DNA from: Microplitis mediator
Taxonomy: Eukaryota; Arthropoda; Insecta; Hymenoptera; Braconidae
Assembly: GCF_029852145.1 (NCBI RefSeq)
Contig: NC_079973.1
Coordinates: 1,488,001-1,552,000, forward strand
Direction: 5' to 3'
DNA: 64,000 nt
A program made the translations under genes and the position numbers. The notes under the pieces were generated by a model. The model was not told the origin of the DNA. It was given only the letters and a program-made list of their open reading frames with translations, and searched no databases. Of this stretch, positions 40,470 through 53,104 are shown one piece after another. Within the stretch, counting starts at the first letter, position 1, and every line of letters starts with the position of its first letter.

Positions 40470-41280
40470 CACGGAAAGAAAACTATGGGAAGTTTTGCTA
40501 TGCATTATGGGAACCATTCCCATAATGGTATGGGAATCATTCCCATACTATTATGGGAATGGTTCCCATATTGGTATAGGAACTGTTCCTATAATATTAT
40601 GGGAATTATTCCCATAATGTTATGGGAACCATCCCTATAATATCATAAAATTTTTTTTTTGCACAATAGTGTAGAAATTTCCCAAAATTTGAATTTTCTT
40701 GAATGTTTTATGCTGACAAAAAATTCTTGTTAAAAATTTTAATGTTTTTTTGCCAAATACGATTTTTTTTTTCAATGTTTGAATTTTTGTTTTTATGTTT
40801 AATAATATTTCTGTGTATTGTAGAAGTGATTACCACACTTCTTTAAATTAATTTTTTCATGATAATATGGGAACCATTCCCATAATATTTTAGGAATGGT
40901 TTCTATAATAGTATGGGAACTATTCCCATAATATTATGGGAATGATTCCAATAATGGTATACGAACCATTCCAATTGCATTATGGGAATCATTCCCATAA
41001 TTTTAAGGGGATAGTTCCCATACTATTATAGGAACCATTTCCATAAATTATAGGAATGATTCCCATAATATTATAGAAAGTATTCCTATAAATTATGGGA
41101 ACCATTCCTATAGTGTTATGGGTATCATTTCCATAATTATAGGAACTATTCCTATAATTATGGGAAACATTCCTATAATTATCGGAACCGCTCCCATAAT
41201 TTATGGTCGTAATTCCTATGATGGTATAGGAAAAAATTTCACAAAATTATGGGAACCGCTGCCATAATTTTCTTTCCGTG
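40470..41280. mobile_element. TTATGGGAA hairpin-array MITE, copy 3
   Basis: Same orientation as copy 1, 811 bp, TA on both sides. The core (about 40,650-40,865) differs from copy 1 at only a few positions, for example TTCGAATTTTC versus TTTGAATTTTC. That suggests recent spread, or exchange between copies. Confidence 0.9.
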
Positions 41281-42603
41281 TACGTGTACACTAATTTAAA
41301 TAAAAAAAAAAAATTTTATTAAATCGTTATGTCATTGGATGGCATAAGAAGACAGTGACCTGCCGAGACTGGGGTTAAGTATCTCCCGTTGGCATTCTTA
41401 GCATTCATCTCGAGGTGTGTGTATATATATGGGTGCATTAAATAAATATATAACAACAGCAACAACAGGACGGAGAACCGGACAACATAGAAACACTTGC
41501 TCATGACTCTCTTCTTGTCCCCATTGTATCTGTGTATCGTTCCGAGACTACTTGGGACAAGAGCTACTTCAAGACTTGGCTACAGTCGTTGCTTTATAGT
41601 AGGTATCTAAGATATACATATAATAGTCTAGTGTACAAGTAAAGGAGAGCTGGGGTGGGTGTGGGCGTGGGTGGGATGGATGTAGAGTTGGAGGTGAATG
41701 AAAGAGATACCGACTGACACAAGCTTTAACTAAACCCGTAAATCACTGATGCGGATGTTAAATTCAACACTATCGTAAGTGGTTGGTCAGCACTTGCTGT
41801 TGTGTTTTATGTGTCTTGGCAGTAGTTTTTTCAATATACTCTGTCTGGAGGCCCGACAACTCCCAGTTTGTCAATAAAAAAAATTTACTGAAACGCCGAC
41901 ACTGCAGGGTGAGTGTACTCGCTAAGAGTTGCTGACTTTTTTTTTATTTGAATTTGCAAGCTTGGAGAAATACCTGAAGACGCTAAGAAGGAGGGGCAGA
42001 ATGAACATACGACAAATTCAATTCTACAAGATTAAAAAAAAATGCATTTTGGCTCTTGGTATTTTTAAACGTTAGTCGTTTCGCGAAAAAAAATTGACAG
42101 CCAAAAAATATAAACTTTAAAAATATACGAGTCATCTTTCCTTTCTAATTGTAGACAATAAAATACATATATCCTCTATTTTTGTACAAGCACGTACGAT
42201 ACTCTATAATAAATACTCTCCCTACGGACCACCAAGTGTGTAACTAAACTGCACTAAGCACAAAAAAATAATCGTAAGCTAAACGTGCTCGCAAACTCTA
42301 CAATATACTAAAACAAAAATAAATATATAAAGCAACATTTATTTTTATCAAGAATTTTTTTAGCGCTCTGCCGGTTTTTTGCTTTCCTAACCCGTACTCG
42401 TTTTGATATTTATTTTATTTTTCGAAGCTTGCATCGACACACATACGGTACTAACGAGACGCTAATCGTTGAACTCGAATGCAATACATCTTCACTTGCT
42501 TTATATATTTTACTATGCACTATATTACTTACTAGTGCTCTACTTGTTCGTCTTGTTTATTTTATTACATCTCCACCTGATCTAGCGCCACGCTAGTAAG
42601 TAA

Positions 42604-42648
<45 letters not shown>

Positions 42649-43452
42649 TATATAATGTGTGTGCATGTGCTGAGTATTGCACACGAATGTATACTAAAGT
42701 CACTAGTTTACCTCCGGCTGTTATTTCTACACAGACGTATATCGAACGTCTATACACATCCATAAAATAAAGATATATATCGAAAGAAAATCCCGTACTT
42801 CCATTTAATTGAAAAGTATATATAATCCCTTCGGCCTTTTCTTTTAAATAACAACAATGGCTACAGAATATAATTGAAAATAAGGAAATAAAAATAATAA
42901 GTTAGCAAAAACACAAACCGGTCGTAAGTAATAAATAATTATTTATTGTCAATATTTAATTACACACGGAAAATAATTTATGTCTTATTTTTAAACTAAA
43001 TTGTATTTTTTTTTATTTCAATAAACTTTATTTTATTTTTATTTTTTAAAACCGGAATGCGAAATTTGCATAATTTATTTATTTTTTTTTACGTAAAAAA
43101 ACAAACGTTCTTTGAATCCCAAATTAACAATCTCGTGACCGATCAGACGGTTTTTGCGCGAAATTAATCAGTTTCAAAAGACGTTGGTTCAAAAAAATAA
43201 TTTTTTTTACGTTCACTATAAAAAAATTCCATTTGACCGCCGGATTTCTTAAAAATAGGGGAAGAAAATTCCAAAATCTCTTTTGTAAATATAATTGAGC
43301 GATATTTTGAATTTTTTTTGTTAAACTTTTTCAAAAATCAATTGTCAGTTGAAAAATATTAATGACTTTTGTTTTATGATAAAAACTATCAAAAATTTGT
43401 TTTTCTTATTTTGTATCCAATAATCATGCAAAATATAATTTTTCTTCATATA
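41281..43452. other. Non-coding stretch
   Basis: AT-rich. A (TA)n tract at 42,608-42,645 and scattered TATATA motifs. No coding exon recognised. Confidence 0.45.
42608..42645. repeat. (TA)n microsatellite
   Basis: Uninterrupted TA run of about 38 bp. Confidence 0.9.
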
Positions 43453-44095
43453 CACGGAAAAAAATTAATCGTGAATGCAACATGATGCAGTCTTGGTAAA
43501 TAAACATCATGAAATCATGTTGCATTCACATGATTTGTCATGTTTCGGCTACATGATAATCATGTTGCGGTAACATGAAAAAATCATGTGGCATTCACAT
43601 GATAATCATGTTTCGGCTACATGATAATCATGTTGCGGTAACATGAGAAAATCATGTGGCATTCACATGATAATCATGTTTCGGCTACATGATAATCATG
43701 TTGCGGTAACATGAGAAAATCATGTGGCATTCACATGATAATCATGTTTCGGCTACATGATAATCATGTTGCGGTAACATGAGAAAATCATGTTGCATTC
43801 ACATGATCTGTCATGTTTCGGCTACATGATAATCATGTTGCTGCCACATATTGTCATGTAGCCGAAACATGACAAATCATGTTGCATTCACATGATTTTC
43901 TCATGTTACCGCAACATGATTATCATGTAGCCGAAACATGACAAATCATGTGAATGCAACATGATTTTCTCATGTTACCGCAACATGATTATCATGTAGC
44001 CGAAACATGACAAATCATGTGAATGCAACATGATTTCATCATGTTTATTTACCAAGACTGCATCATGTTGCATTCACGATTAATTTTTTTCCGTG
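43453..44095. mobile_element. 643-bp MITE made of three-hairpin 68-bp units
   Basis: The outer ends CACGGAAAAAAATTAATCG are perfect inverted repeats and the symmetry continues for over 100 bp. TA flanks both sides. The left arm is a tandem array of a 68-bp unit of three hairpins, each with stem ATCATGT/ACATGAT but loops TGCATTC (or GGCATTC), TTCGGCT and TGCGGTA. The left arm holds about four to five units, the right arm two to three in inverse orientation, meeting near 43,840. No coding potential. Confidence 0.9.
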
Positions 44096-44097
44096 TA

Positions 44098-44326
44098 GGG
44101 TAGAGGTACCATTTGTGGCCACTGCTCCATTTTTGGACATTTAATCTTTTATTTTAATTAATGAAAAAGTTGAAAATAAAATTTTTATTTTAATAGTGGG
44201 ATAGAAGTATCTTTAGACATATTTAAAAAATTGATCATGTTATTGGGTCTTTTACCGATTATTTTATTTGAATTTTTTAAGTGTCCAAAACTGGCCCTAA
44301 AGTGGCCAAAAATGGTACCTTTACCC
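44098..44326. mobile_element. 229-bp TA-flanked MITE, GGGTAGAGGTACC ends
   Basis: Left GGGTAGAGGTACCATTTGTG and right CAAAAATGGTACCTTTACCC are inverted repeats that extend about 45 bp through GGCCACT and TTTTGGACA. It shares its left TA with the right TA of the preceding element, so the two lie head to tail with no other spacer. Confidence 0.8.
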
Positions 44327-44399
44327 TAAATTACTTGCAAAAAAAGTTTAACTTAATCAAATTCATTTAAAATCCAGAAATTTTTTTTTATCTTTTTTA

Positions 44400-44540
44400 G
44401 GGGGTACCCCATTTTGCCCGCAAAAATGAAAATTTTTTCTATTTACTTTGAATATCATTAAAAAAAAAAAAGATTTAGTGTATTTAAGTCCTCGAAAACT
44501 TGGTATTTCCTCAAGTACCCCGTTTTGCCCCTCCCTCCCC
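44400..44540. mobile_element. TA-flanked GGGG/CCCC-end element remnant
   Basis: Begins GGGGGTACCCCATTTTGCCC and ends GTACCCCGTTTTGCCCCTCC CTCCCC, with TA on both sides. The ends recall the GGGG-end family at 13.8 kb and a GGGGCAAAATGGGGTAC motif at 50,514. The left end seems rearranged, since it is not a simple inverse of the right. Confidence 0.55.
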
Positions 44541-46503
44541 TAATGTTCAAAACTTTTTACCCCTCACTCGATAAAAGTGGTCACTATTTCAAAATTAGTT
44601 GACCAATTTCATTTTTATTTTCTTTTTAAATGACCACAAATCCACAATAAAACAGCAAAAATAAATTTTATCCTTCAATAAAATATCTTAATCCCTGCCT
44701 ATTGCAATTTAAAAAAAAAACGACCTAATCCTTTTCCCAGAAATATAAAACATTAAACCGCAAAGTAAATGTCGCTAAATAATCCAATTACTCTCTCTCT
44801 CTCCCTTATTCTGATTAGACTTGAGATCAGCATGATAACTAGAGACTGTAACGGATTGAAGCAATAATTCAACTAGGTTAGTAGCAGCAGCATAGCATAA
44901 TAGTTACCGTAGCCCATTGAGCCAATCACGTCAATGGTTTGAGCGCCCTTACCATTCCATCGCAAACTAAACTGTACTTTCCTCACTTGTTCGCTTTATG
45001 AATTAAATCCAAATCTATGTAATAGGGCGACGGGTTTATTCTCCAATAACCATCCATTACAATACCGTCCAAAGTACCTTCTACATACAAGATTACGAGG
45101 ATCGACAATAAAATCATAAACGTACACATGTTTGCTCCTTAATCCTCGCTCCTGACTCCTTTATACTTAAAACAATAGAGAGGATCATACAAGCTCGGGT
45201 TTCCTTTGCCGGCATATAATATATAATATATATATATAGTATATACTGTACATCTATACATCTATATCTATACATAGGATATATAATATCTATATAAATT
45301 GAATCTGGCGCAGATATTACAGGCAGTTAATGTCAGGAGCCAAGTCTCGGCAGAGCGGAATGTTCAGCTGTTGCGGATGTTTAATGCGATGCCTGTAACT
45401 ACAACCTCTGTACATCGAATGCACGGTGATGTTATTGCTCATGAAGGTACAAGCGTGTCTATAATTTCCGCTCAATCATTAATAGCTCATCCTTGCTCCT
45501 AGTGCTAGGGTGTATAAGGTCTATACTCTGTACCCTTCAGTTCAGTTCAGTTCACTAGAACCCTACAACTCTCCTGTGTACTCTATCTGCCCGACTCTTG
45601 TTGGATTCTGTGAGAAACGCCACAGCTGGATGTGCAAACCTCCATCTCTATCTCAACATCTACCCTCTCTGGCATCAAACTACCCCACACCAGTTAAACC
45701 AACACCAATAGCAGACATCCAAGACGAGAGATTGCACCCAAAACAAATCCCGGACCAACTTTCCGGGCGTCAAGTTTCGCATATCAATTAACAGTTTAAC
45801 TTTACAAAGAATTTGTGAAATTGATATCGATTTTAATTTTAATACCGTTATTATTGTCATTATTTTGCGGTTGGGTTTTTAATTATGAGCCGCGTAATTG
45901 AATATAAATTAGTCTAGTTGTTAATTATGAAGAAATTGATATTGAAAACAATAATTTTGGGAATAAATAACGTGGAAAATAATTAATTATTATATAGGAA
46001 TAATATATAGGATCGATTGTTGAAAGAATGTTGGTAAAAAAAGTATTTTTGGCGAAATTAATATCGAAGTTAAATTGATAGGCGGATTTTCGGAAACTTT
46101 TAATGATCAAAATATAAATTACTACTGTTACATATAAAGTATGTCAAGTTATTATATTTCGATAATTAGTAATGTTAGTAGACTAGCCCGACAGCTACAA
46201 AAAAGTTATTTTGAGCTGGTTAACTAATAGTTTGAATACTTGTTATTTTGAGTTTGAATAAAGTTCAAATAAAAATATTACGCGCGGTACTAAAAAAAAG
46301 TGATCGATACCAAAAGACTAAATTTATTCATTCCAATATTTGATCAGTACATATTTGCCGTTTAAATTGTTGCCTCTTTATCTTCAATGCGAGTAAATCG
46401 GAATCTTTATATTTGTAATATTCTAAAAAAAATATATAGTCAACAAAAATATGTTTGTAATTAATGAATAATATACTAAATTTATAAAATTTTGTATTGT
46501 TTT

Positions 46504-46666
46504 ATGATCCCGAAGTTGGGCCAATGAAAAAAAAAAAACTGAAAAAATGCACATGTAGAAAATTTTAAAAACTACAGGTGCAATGTCTTTAAATATTTTT
46601 TTTTTTATATTTAGTCACTTTTAAAAAAATCTAAAATTATTAGAAGTCAGTTAACTTAAGTATCAT
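46504..46666. mobile_element. Mutator-like MITE, copy 1 (short, diverged)
   Basis: Starts ATGATCCCGAAGTTG and ends GTTAACTTAAGTATCAT. It carries the family's internal AAATGCACATGTAGAAAATT and CAGGTGCAAT. About 163 bp; no clear target duplication remains. Confidence 0.6.
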
Positions 46667-46802
46667 ATTTTTTTACGTGTCCAAATTACCTCAATTTACA
46701 ATAATTCATATCCAGAACTCCCCTCCCAGTAAAATGAATCCTCGATTCCATAAATCCGTTGATTACTTCTCGAAATATGAGCACTAAAAAAAAAAATTTC
46801 TA

Positions 46803-46845
46803 AAGTCGCGACTCTGAGGTCGGGGGTTCGAATCCTGGACGCGGT
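46803..46845 (+). other. tRNA-like 3' fragment (B-box)
   Basis: Contains GGTTCGAATCC at 46,825-46,835, an exact RNA polymerase III B-box, inside GAGGTCGGGGGTTCGAATCC. A D-arm, A-box and pairing acceptor stem are not found upstream, and the T-stem pairs poorly. It is best read as a tRNA relic or the body of a short interspersed element, not a working tRNA. Confidence 0.4.
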
Positions 46846-48298
46846 ATTTTCTTTCAAATTTAATTAAAAGAATTTTTTTATTCCCTGTACTCTCAGTATC
46901 CGTAAAATAAATTTGAAAAATTGCATTTTTAATTTTAAATAAACGAATTATTAGAAAATGAGGATTTAAATATTAATACGGCTTTAGACATAACAACGCA
47001 AATATAGAATTATACAGATAAACTGCATTAAACTATATTGAGAGCACGTGATTGATTTATTATACGAGAAACGGCAAATAATGCCTCTCACTCAATGATA
47101 TAATTCTTCTATTCATCCAAACAACGCACAATAAAATTCACAAAATATAATATTTATTGCCGAATGAAAACTAAATGAATATAAAAAAATAAAAAACAAA
47201 ATTAAAATAGACATTTAATTTAATAACAAAGTATATTAATACCAGTTATAAAGTAAAAATGTAATTTTCGTCAATAAGAACAAAGTGTGCGGAAAATTTT
47301 CAACAAAGAGAACTGTAATAAAGAAGGGAATGCGTAGCAGTTTTATGTGTTAAATTTTATCATGGAACGAGTTTACCGTTAAAAGGGTACGTGCACAAAA
47401 TTGCTATTATATATATACATATATATTTCCCTCATATCTATCTGTACATATATGTATATGTATATAAATACAATGGATTAAATAGAAAAGGTGAGGTGCT
47501 TATTACACATTCGAAATGTTTTTCTTTCTACTAGTATTACAGTAGAGTTAACGAGAGCTAGTGGAGTTCGTAATTGCTATTTCGACGAGTACGCCAATAT
47601 ACAAAGTAAAACTGAGAGTAAAAGATAAAGGGGAAAATAGAGAGAGAGAATAAGGGGAAGCGGGAGAGGGTAAGATGAAGAGAGAGGTAAATAAGTCCGA
47701 TTGTATGTCAAAGGGCGACTAAGACTATGACTGAGAAGGAAGATGATAGCGGATGGAAGTGAGAGGTCACGAATGACAAAGGGGTGGGGGGGAATAATAT
47801 TAGTGTGGAGGGAATCTGATTCATGATTTGATTTCCTATGTCATCGGCTTTGCACACAAAAGGCATTTCATGTAATATGGCAATGTCGCGGTTATACGTA
47901 CTCCATTTTCCCCCAATCATATGGATTATATATATATATAGTTTGAGAGTAGAGTGTTGAGTATATACTATATATAATAGTGTACGTGGGGTATAGATGG
48001 GGTACTCAATTTCATCATAACTTTACCGAAATATAATTCCAATACACGATTTAGTTATTAACGTTGGCGGTCTTCCATCAATCACTTAGTAGACTGCATC
48101 ATGCCACGATAGACAGATTTAATTGGATTTACTATTGCTTCGTGTTAATTATTTTTTATATTATTCTTCTTCCAATTATTAATAATAATAATAAAAAAAA
48201 TTATTTTTTAGATTTTAATTATTGGTGAATAGATATTTCAAAATTTTTGAAAGTTTCTTTTAATTGCTACCTTGAGTTCTTGAGATTATTAAACGACT

Positions 48299-48684
48299 AG
48301 GGAGGTCATTGGAAAGGAAATTTAATTCTCTACAATTTTGCTGCAGTAAATAATACCGTAGAATTGATACATTGAAAGGTACAGCCGTTTGAAAGCTTAG
48401 AAAACTTTTACTCGTTTTTAGAAAAATTGTGAAACTGTTTGAAGGCTGTGACTTTGAATCTATTGATTTCACAAAATTTTTTTAAGAGATAAAAATTGTA
48501 GGCAATTTAATTTCCTTTCCAAAGAGTACCAACAACGTATACTTAACTCATATATTTTTTAAAGTTATATAAATCAAACTTTTACAATAAAAAATTTATT
48601 TCTTTGATATTTCCGTAAATATCAGAGATAAATAGACATCATGGGAGGTCGTTGGATAGGAAATCGAATTGTCTACAATTTTGA
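48299..48684. repeat. Duplicated GGGAGGTCRTTGGA repeat motif
   Basis: GGGAGGTCATTGGAAAGGAA (48,299) and GGGAGGTCGTTGGATAGGAA (48,643) start two related segments, each continuing through CTACAATTTTG and AATACCGTA, about 344 bp apart. Probably part of a dispersed repeat whose ends were not located. Confidence 0.55.
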
Positions 48685-50207
48685 ACCCCTTAAAAAATAC
48701 CGTAAGTCCAACGGTTTCAAAGATATCGTGAGTCTTTAAAAATTTCATGTTTTTCGTAAAAAATCCTGCGACTTGAGGCCTGTAATTTTCAATGATTTCT
48801 TAAGAAGATCAAAGTAGACTATTAGGTTTTTTTTACATCCATATGTACTGTATATCTGTCTAATTTAATTAGCAGGATTGCCAACCAAAGCCGGGTTTAA
48901 TTAAATTTTTTTTAAAGAAATGAAAGTATGAATTGTTGGATATTGCGGTTGCGAAGAATATGAGTGTGCAATTGGATGATTGAAGTCACGTAGATCAAAA
49001 GTTTTGCTGACATACTCGAAGACGATTATCCCTTGCTACTTAAACTCAATACTTGATCTATATATACATTTAAGTTTAGTACGTTGTGGTGAGGTGTACT
49101 CTTATTGCGGGCTTTCAAGTTATCGCTGTCGAGACGTTATTTCAGCGAGTAGGATTATAAAGATTAGATGAATTGCGTGGTTCGACTGAAGAATCAAGAG
49201 GTCAGAAATATTAAGTCATGCGGTAAAGTTTACATCTAAGAATACTGCGTTATCTTTTTTTTCATTTCTACTAATAAGCATTTTTTTTTTTCCACCACTT
49301 GATGGTATCCGCGAAAAATTTTTTTTTAATTAAAAAAAAAAATAATTTGAATATTTCATCAGAATAATAAAATATATTAATTTTAATATTTTGTATAAAT
49401 AAAAATTAATTAAATTTTTTAATTAAATTACAAAAAAATAAATTGAAATTTATTTTTATAAAAAAGGTGAATAAATAGAGGCAACAGGAAACAAATCCTT
49501 GCATATAAACATAATAACCGAAGATGATTCATCGTTTTGCACAAAATGCGCCTCAAGGAATTGAGGCCGATAAGAGTCAGCTGATCCGGGGTAGTGACAC
49601 AGGCAAGTACTCAGCACCCACCCCATCTTTTCAACCCCATTCCCGTCAATGTTGATATTCCCCGAGCCGGAGTAACGTACACATGTACAGGCAGGTTATA
49701 CATCGACATAAATAGGAGTGAGCCGGCATAAAGTAAAGGCTAAAGGCAGAGAAGAGCTCAGTACAGATAGGTGTACTTACATAAACCGTATGTACTGTAA
49801 CATAGACAGCCACAACTCACACAGAAATTCCGGGGCATATACATAGAGTAAGTTGGTTGCGTGATTGTCGAACGGACTTTAAATCCTCCGGGGATTAACC
49901 GGGCTATATACCGAGAGTCCCAAGAGCCGCACGTAACGATAAAACCAAGAGCCGACTCTACTTGTTATTTACGAGCTAAACCAGCGGCACACTGACTATA
50001 CTCTACCCGTGCCCGTAGTGCCCGTAGTTACTTCTATCAAGCTACTACATTACTAGCTACGGCTACGGCTACACTTGAACGTTGAGTTTCAGTCGAGCCG
50101 GCTTCCGAATGCTCCAAGCTCGGAGTTCACCCCCAACCTGCCGAGCTATCTGCTAAAATCTATACAGCTATATACGTCTATCTATATACATATTATGTAT
50201 AGGGCTG

Positions 50208-51018
50208 GCAAGACGGGTACAAGAAAATTTTTATTGCGGTAAAAATTAATTTTGTTTTTAAATTTTACGGGAAAGTAAACAAATGAACTGACTCCGAAAA
50301 TAAAAAACTGAATTTCCCCATAGCTGTCACGTGATTCTATCCCTTATATAAATATGACAGCCCAAAATGTCTTACTTGAGGTCACTAATAAAAATTTCAA
50401 AAACTATAAAAAAGTGATCATTTTTTTCTTTTTTTTCTTATAAATTTAACCGAAGTGAAAACTATGACTTTCTATGGTGATTTTCAGTATCTTATATACA
50501 TATATACAGGTGGGGCAAAATGGGGTACACGAAAATTTTTCTTGCGGTAAAATTTAATTTTATTTTTAAATTTTACGGGAAAATAAAAAAATCAACTCCG
50601 AAAATAAAAAACTAAATTTCCCCATAGCTGTCATGTGATTTCATTCCTTATAAATATGACAGCCCAAAATGTCTTACTTGAGGTCACTAATGAAAATTTC
50701 CAAAAACTATAAAAAATAGTGATTATTTTTTTCTCTTTTCTTCTGATAAATTTCACCGTAAAAATTAATTTTATTTAAAAATTTTACGGGAAAGTAAAAA
50801 AATTAACTCTGAAAATAAAAAACTGAATTTCCCCATAGCTGTCATGTGATTTCATCCCTTATAAATATGACAGCCCAAAATGTCTTACTTGAGGTCACTA
50901 ATAAAAATTTCAAAAACTATAAAAATAGTGATTATTTTTTTCTCTTTTCTTCTGATAAATTTCACCGGAGTAAAATAATGACTTTCTATGGTAATTTTCA
51001 GTATAAATTTTTCGTAGT
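50208..51018. repeat. Three tandem ~250-300 bp units
   Basis: Three consecutive copies (about 50,208-50,510, 50,511-50,757 and 50,758-51,018) share TCCCCATAGCTGTCAYGTGA, ATATGACAGCCCAAAATGTC and CTTACTTGAGGTCACTAAT in order. Units 1 and 2 begin with related GGGTAC ends, unit 2 being GGGGCAAAATGGGGTAC. Units 1 and 3 end with GACTTTCTATGGTRATTTTC. No conserved open frame. It may be the expanded interior of a GGGG-end element. Confidence 0.85.
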
Positions 51019-52496
51019 GAAATTAACAAATCATAAAAAATGAGAAAATAATTGTCGGCATATATCGGAGCTAAGCTGAGCTGAGTTGATAATAGATGCA
51101 CTTGATTGTGGACTATACCATCATATAAGAGAACAATGCGCCTAATTGAGAAACGTTTCCGTCCTCGTACAATCCAATTCCCATCTCGACTCTATCATGG
51201 ACCTATACATTCCTCTTATCATAGCTACTATATATATTTATATAGACTGTCTAGTGTATTTATTTTTTCCAATACTAACTGGCAAAGCAAGCTAGTCTGT
51301 ACACTGCAAAAGTACTAGTGTGAACTACAATCACAACCCAATACGCGCCAATTTTTCTCTCTTGTTCACAATCGTTTTTTATCTTTATTCACGCGATCGC
51401 TCACACAACAAACATCGTAACAATTGCACACTGCTATTACTAAAGCGAAAAAAAATTCATGTATATGTACATATACATATGTATCTACATATAAATAATA
51501 AAAAAAAAAATTTGGGAAATAGAGTAAAATAAAATGTTGAAATTACGAGTGAACGAACTCGAAACACGGGTAAAGCTGGTATGGAGCTAAAGCTAAAACT
51601 GAAGAAAATAAAAAGTCTGAAGCTCGTTATACTAAGCGAATGTTCACTGGGTTTACGTATTATTTCTCTCTTTGTTTAATTCGGTTTCTGGATTTTAAAA
51701 TGAATAAATAAATAAAAATAGCTGGTGAACGGTCAGCTGATTTCCGGGCGGTTCTAAATTAAAGCTGCGTTACAATACCATTTTATATATTATAGGAAGA
51801 GAGCCGATATCAAATTTATAAAACATATTATTTTTAAAAATATGCTGCTGATTATTTATCGTGTAGACGTTTTTTTTTAAATTGAATAATAAAATAATGT
51901 AACGTTGAATGAAAATAGCTGACATACTTTTACGGAGGCCATTGATTTAATTCGACAGAACGCTAATTAATGGTCTGGGATTTTTTTTAATTTGTTAAAA
52001 AGCTGCTTCAAATATTTATATTTAAATACGTTCTTATAAAGTTTTTTTAAGCAACAATTTTTGTTAGCTCAGTATAAAAAAAAATAGTTACGGATTTGAA
52101 ACAAAGGGCAGTTGAGTCGCTAATTAATAGTCTCAAGTATCAAAGAGTTGGATAAAAAAATGGAGCGTCAATATAAAAATATTTTACATGAGTAAATTTC
52201 GTAATCTTTTAACATGGAGTATTTAGTAGTAAATTTTAAAAAAATTATTGACAGTAACACGCTAAAAAAAGTATGAAATTGGTTACTAATATCAACTGTC
52301 AGACGAGAAAAAATTGATTCGAAAAAAAAGTTTGATGTCGAAACATGTCTTTTACAGTTTTTCGTAAAAAAAATTTTTTGGACATTTAATATATTTTTTT
52401 TTTTGAGTCTGCTATCAATGAAAATTGTGTAGATTGACATTAAAATGTCTTGATATTAAAAGAAAGTATTTTACTTTTTTTTTTTCATGAAAAATT
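51019..52496. other. AT-rich stretch without genes
   Basis: No coding exon or element recognised; only short frames in poly-A/T-rich DNA. Confidence 0.45.
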
Positions 52497-52702
52497 ATGA
52501 TACTGAAATTAGCAGACAATCAAAAATTTTCAAATTTTGTTTTCGACGATTTAATTAAAATAAAAAAAAAAGTAAATAAAAAATGCACATGTAGAAAATT
52601 AAAAAAACTGCAGGTGCAATTTTTTCAAAAATTTTTTTTGTGTAATTTGTCGTTTGAAAAAGAATTCAAAAATTCTTAGACGTCAGCTAACTTTAGTATC
52701 AT
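52497..52702. mobile_element. Mutator-like MITE, copy 2, with target duplication
   Basis: The ends ATGATACTGAAATTAGC and GCTAACTTTAGTATCAT are imperfect inverted repeats. GAAAAATTA occurs next to both ends (ATGAAAAATT at 52,487-52,496 and 52,701-52,710), a target duplication of about 9 bp typical of Mutator-like elements. The interior carries AAATGCACATGTAGAAAATT. Confidence 0.8.
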
Positions 52703-53104
52703 GAAAAATTAATCTGTAATTATGGAATTTTTTTTTTTAAATTGTTACCAATTACAGCATAGCAAAAAATTTTATTAATGAGTAATCTCAGCTGTCAAAG
52801 AGATAAAAAGTATAAAACGTCAAAATGAGTTTACGTTCTCACAAGAGATTTGTATTAAATATTTAAAATAAATTTTTTTAAGTATGTTACTAATTTAAAT
52901 AATATATATCTGATATTAATAACTGAGTCACGGTTATATCAAAGAGATTAAAAAATAAACAAAACGTAAAAGTGGAAAATACGTCGCCCAAATACGTTCT
53001 TGTTACTTTTTTACATGGAATATTTATTGGAAATGTTTTTAATTTAAGTAGTAGTGGACATTATTAATTAATATCCCAACCGTAAAAAATGACAAAATAA
53101 AAAT

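Larger units (their letters stand above)
44541..50207. other. Mostly non-coding stretch
   Basis: No supported gene. It holds one Mutator-like MITE, a tRNA-like fragment and a duplicated repeat motif listed separately. The 49.56-50.2 kb part is GC-richer, with CCCGTAGT and GGCTAC tandem motifs, and may be regulatory. Confidence 0.4.

Noticed and set aside
43500..44060. Regular repeats resembling a CRISPR array
   Set aside because: The repeats are palindromic hairpins with recurring loops, not unique spacers, and sit inside a TA-flanked inverted-repeat element in eukaryotic DNA.
44880..44990. - strand frame ending in a Leu-rich tail (near 44.9 kb)
   Set aside because: Only about 30 codons, with a stop upstream and no convincing acceptor.
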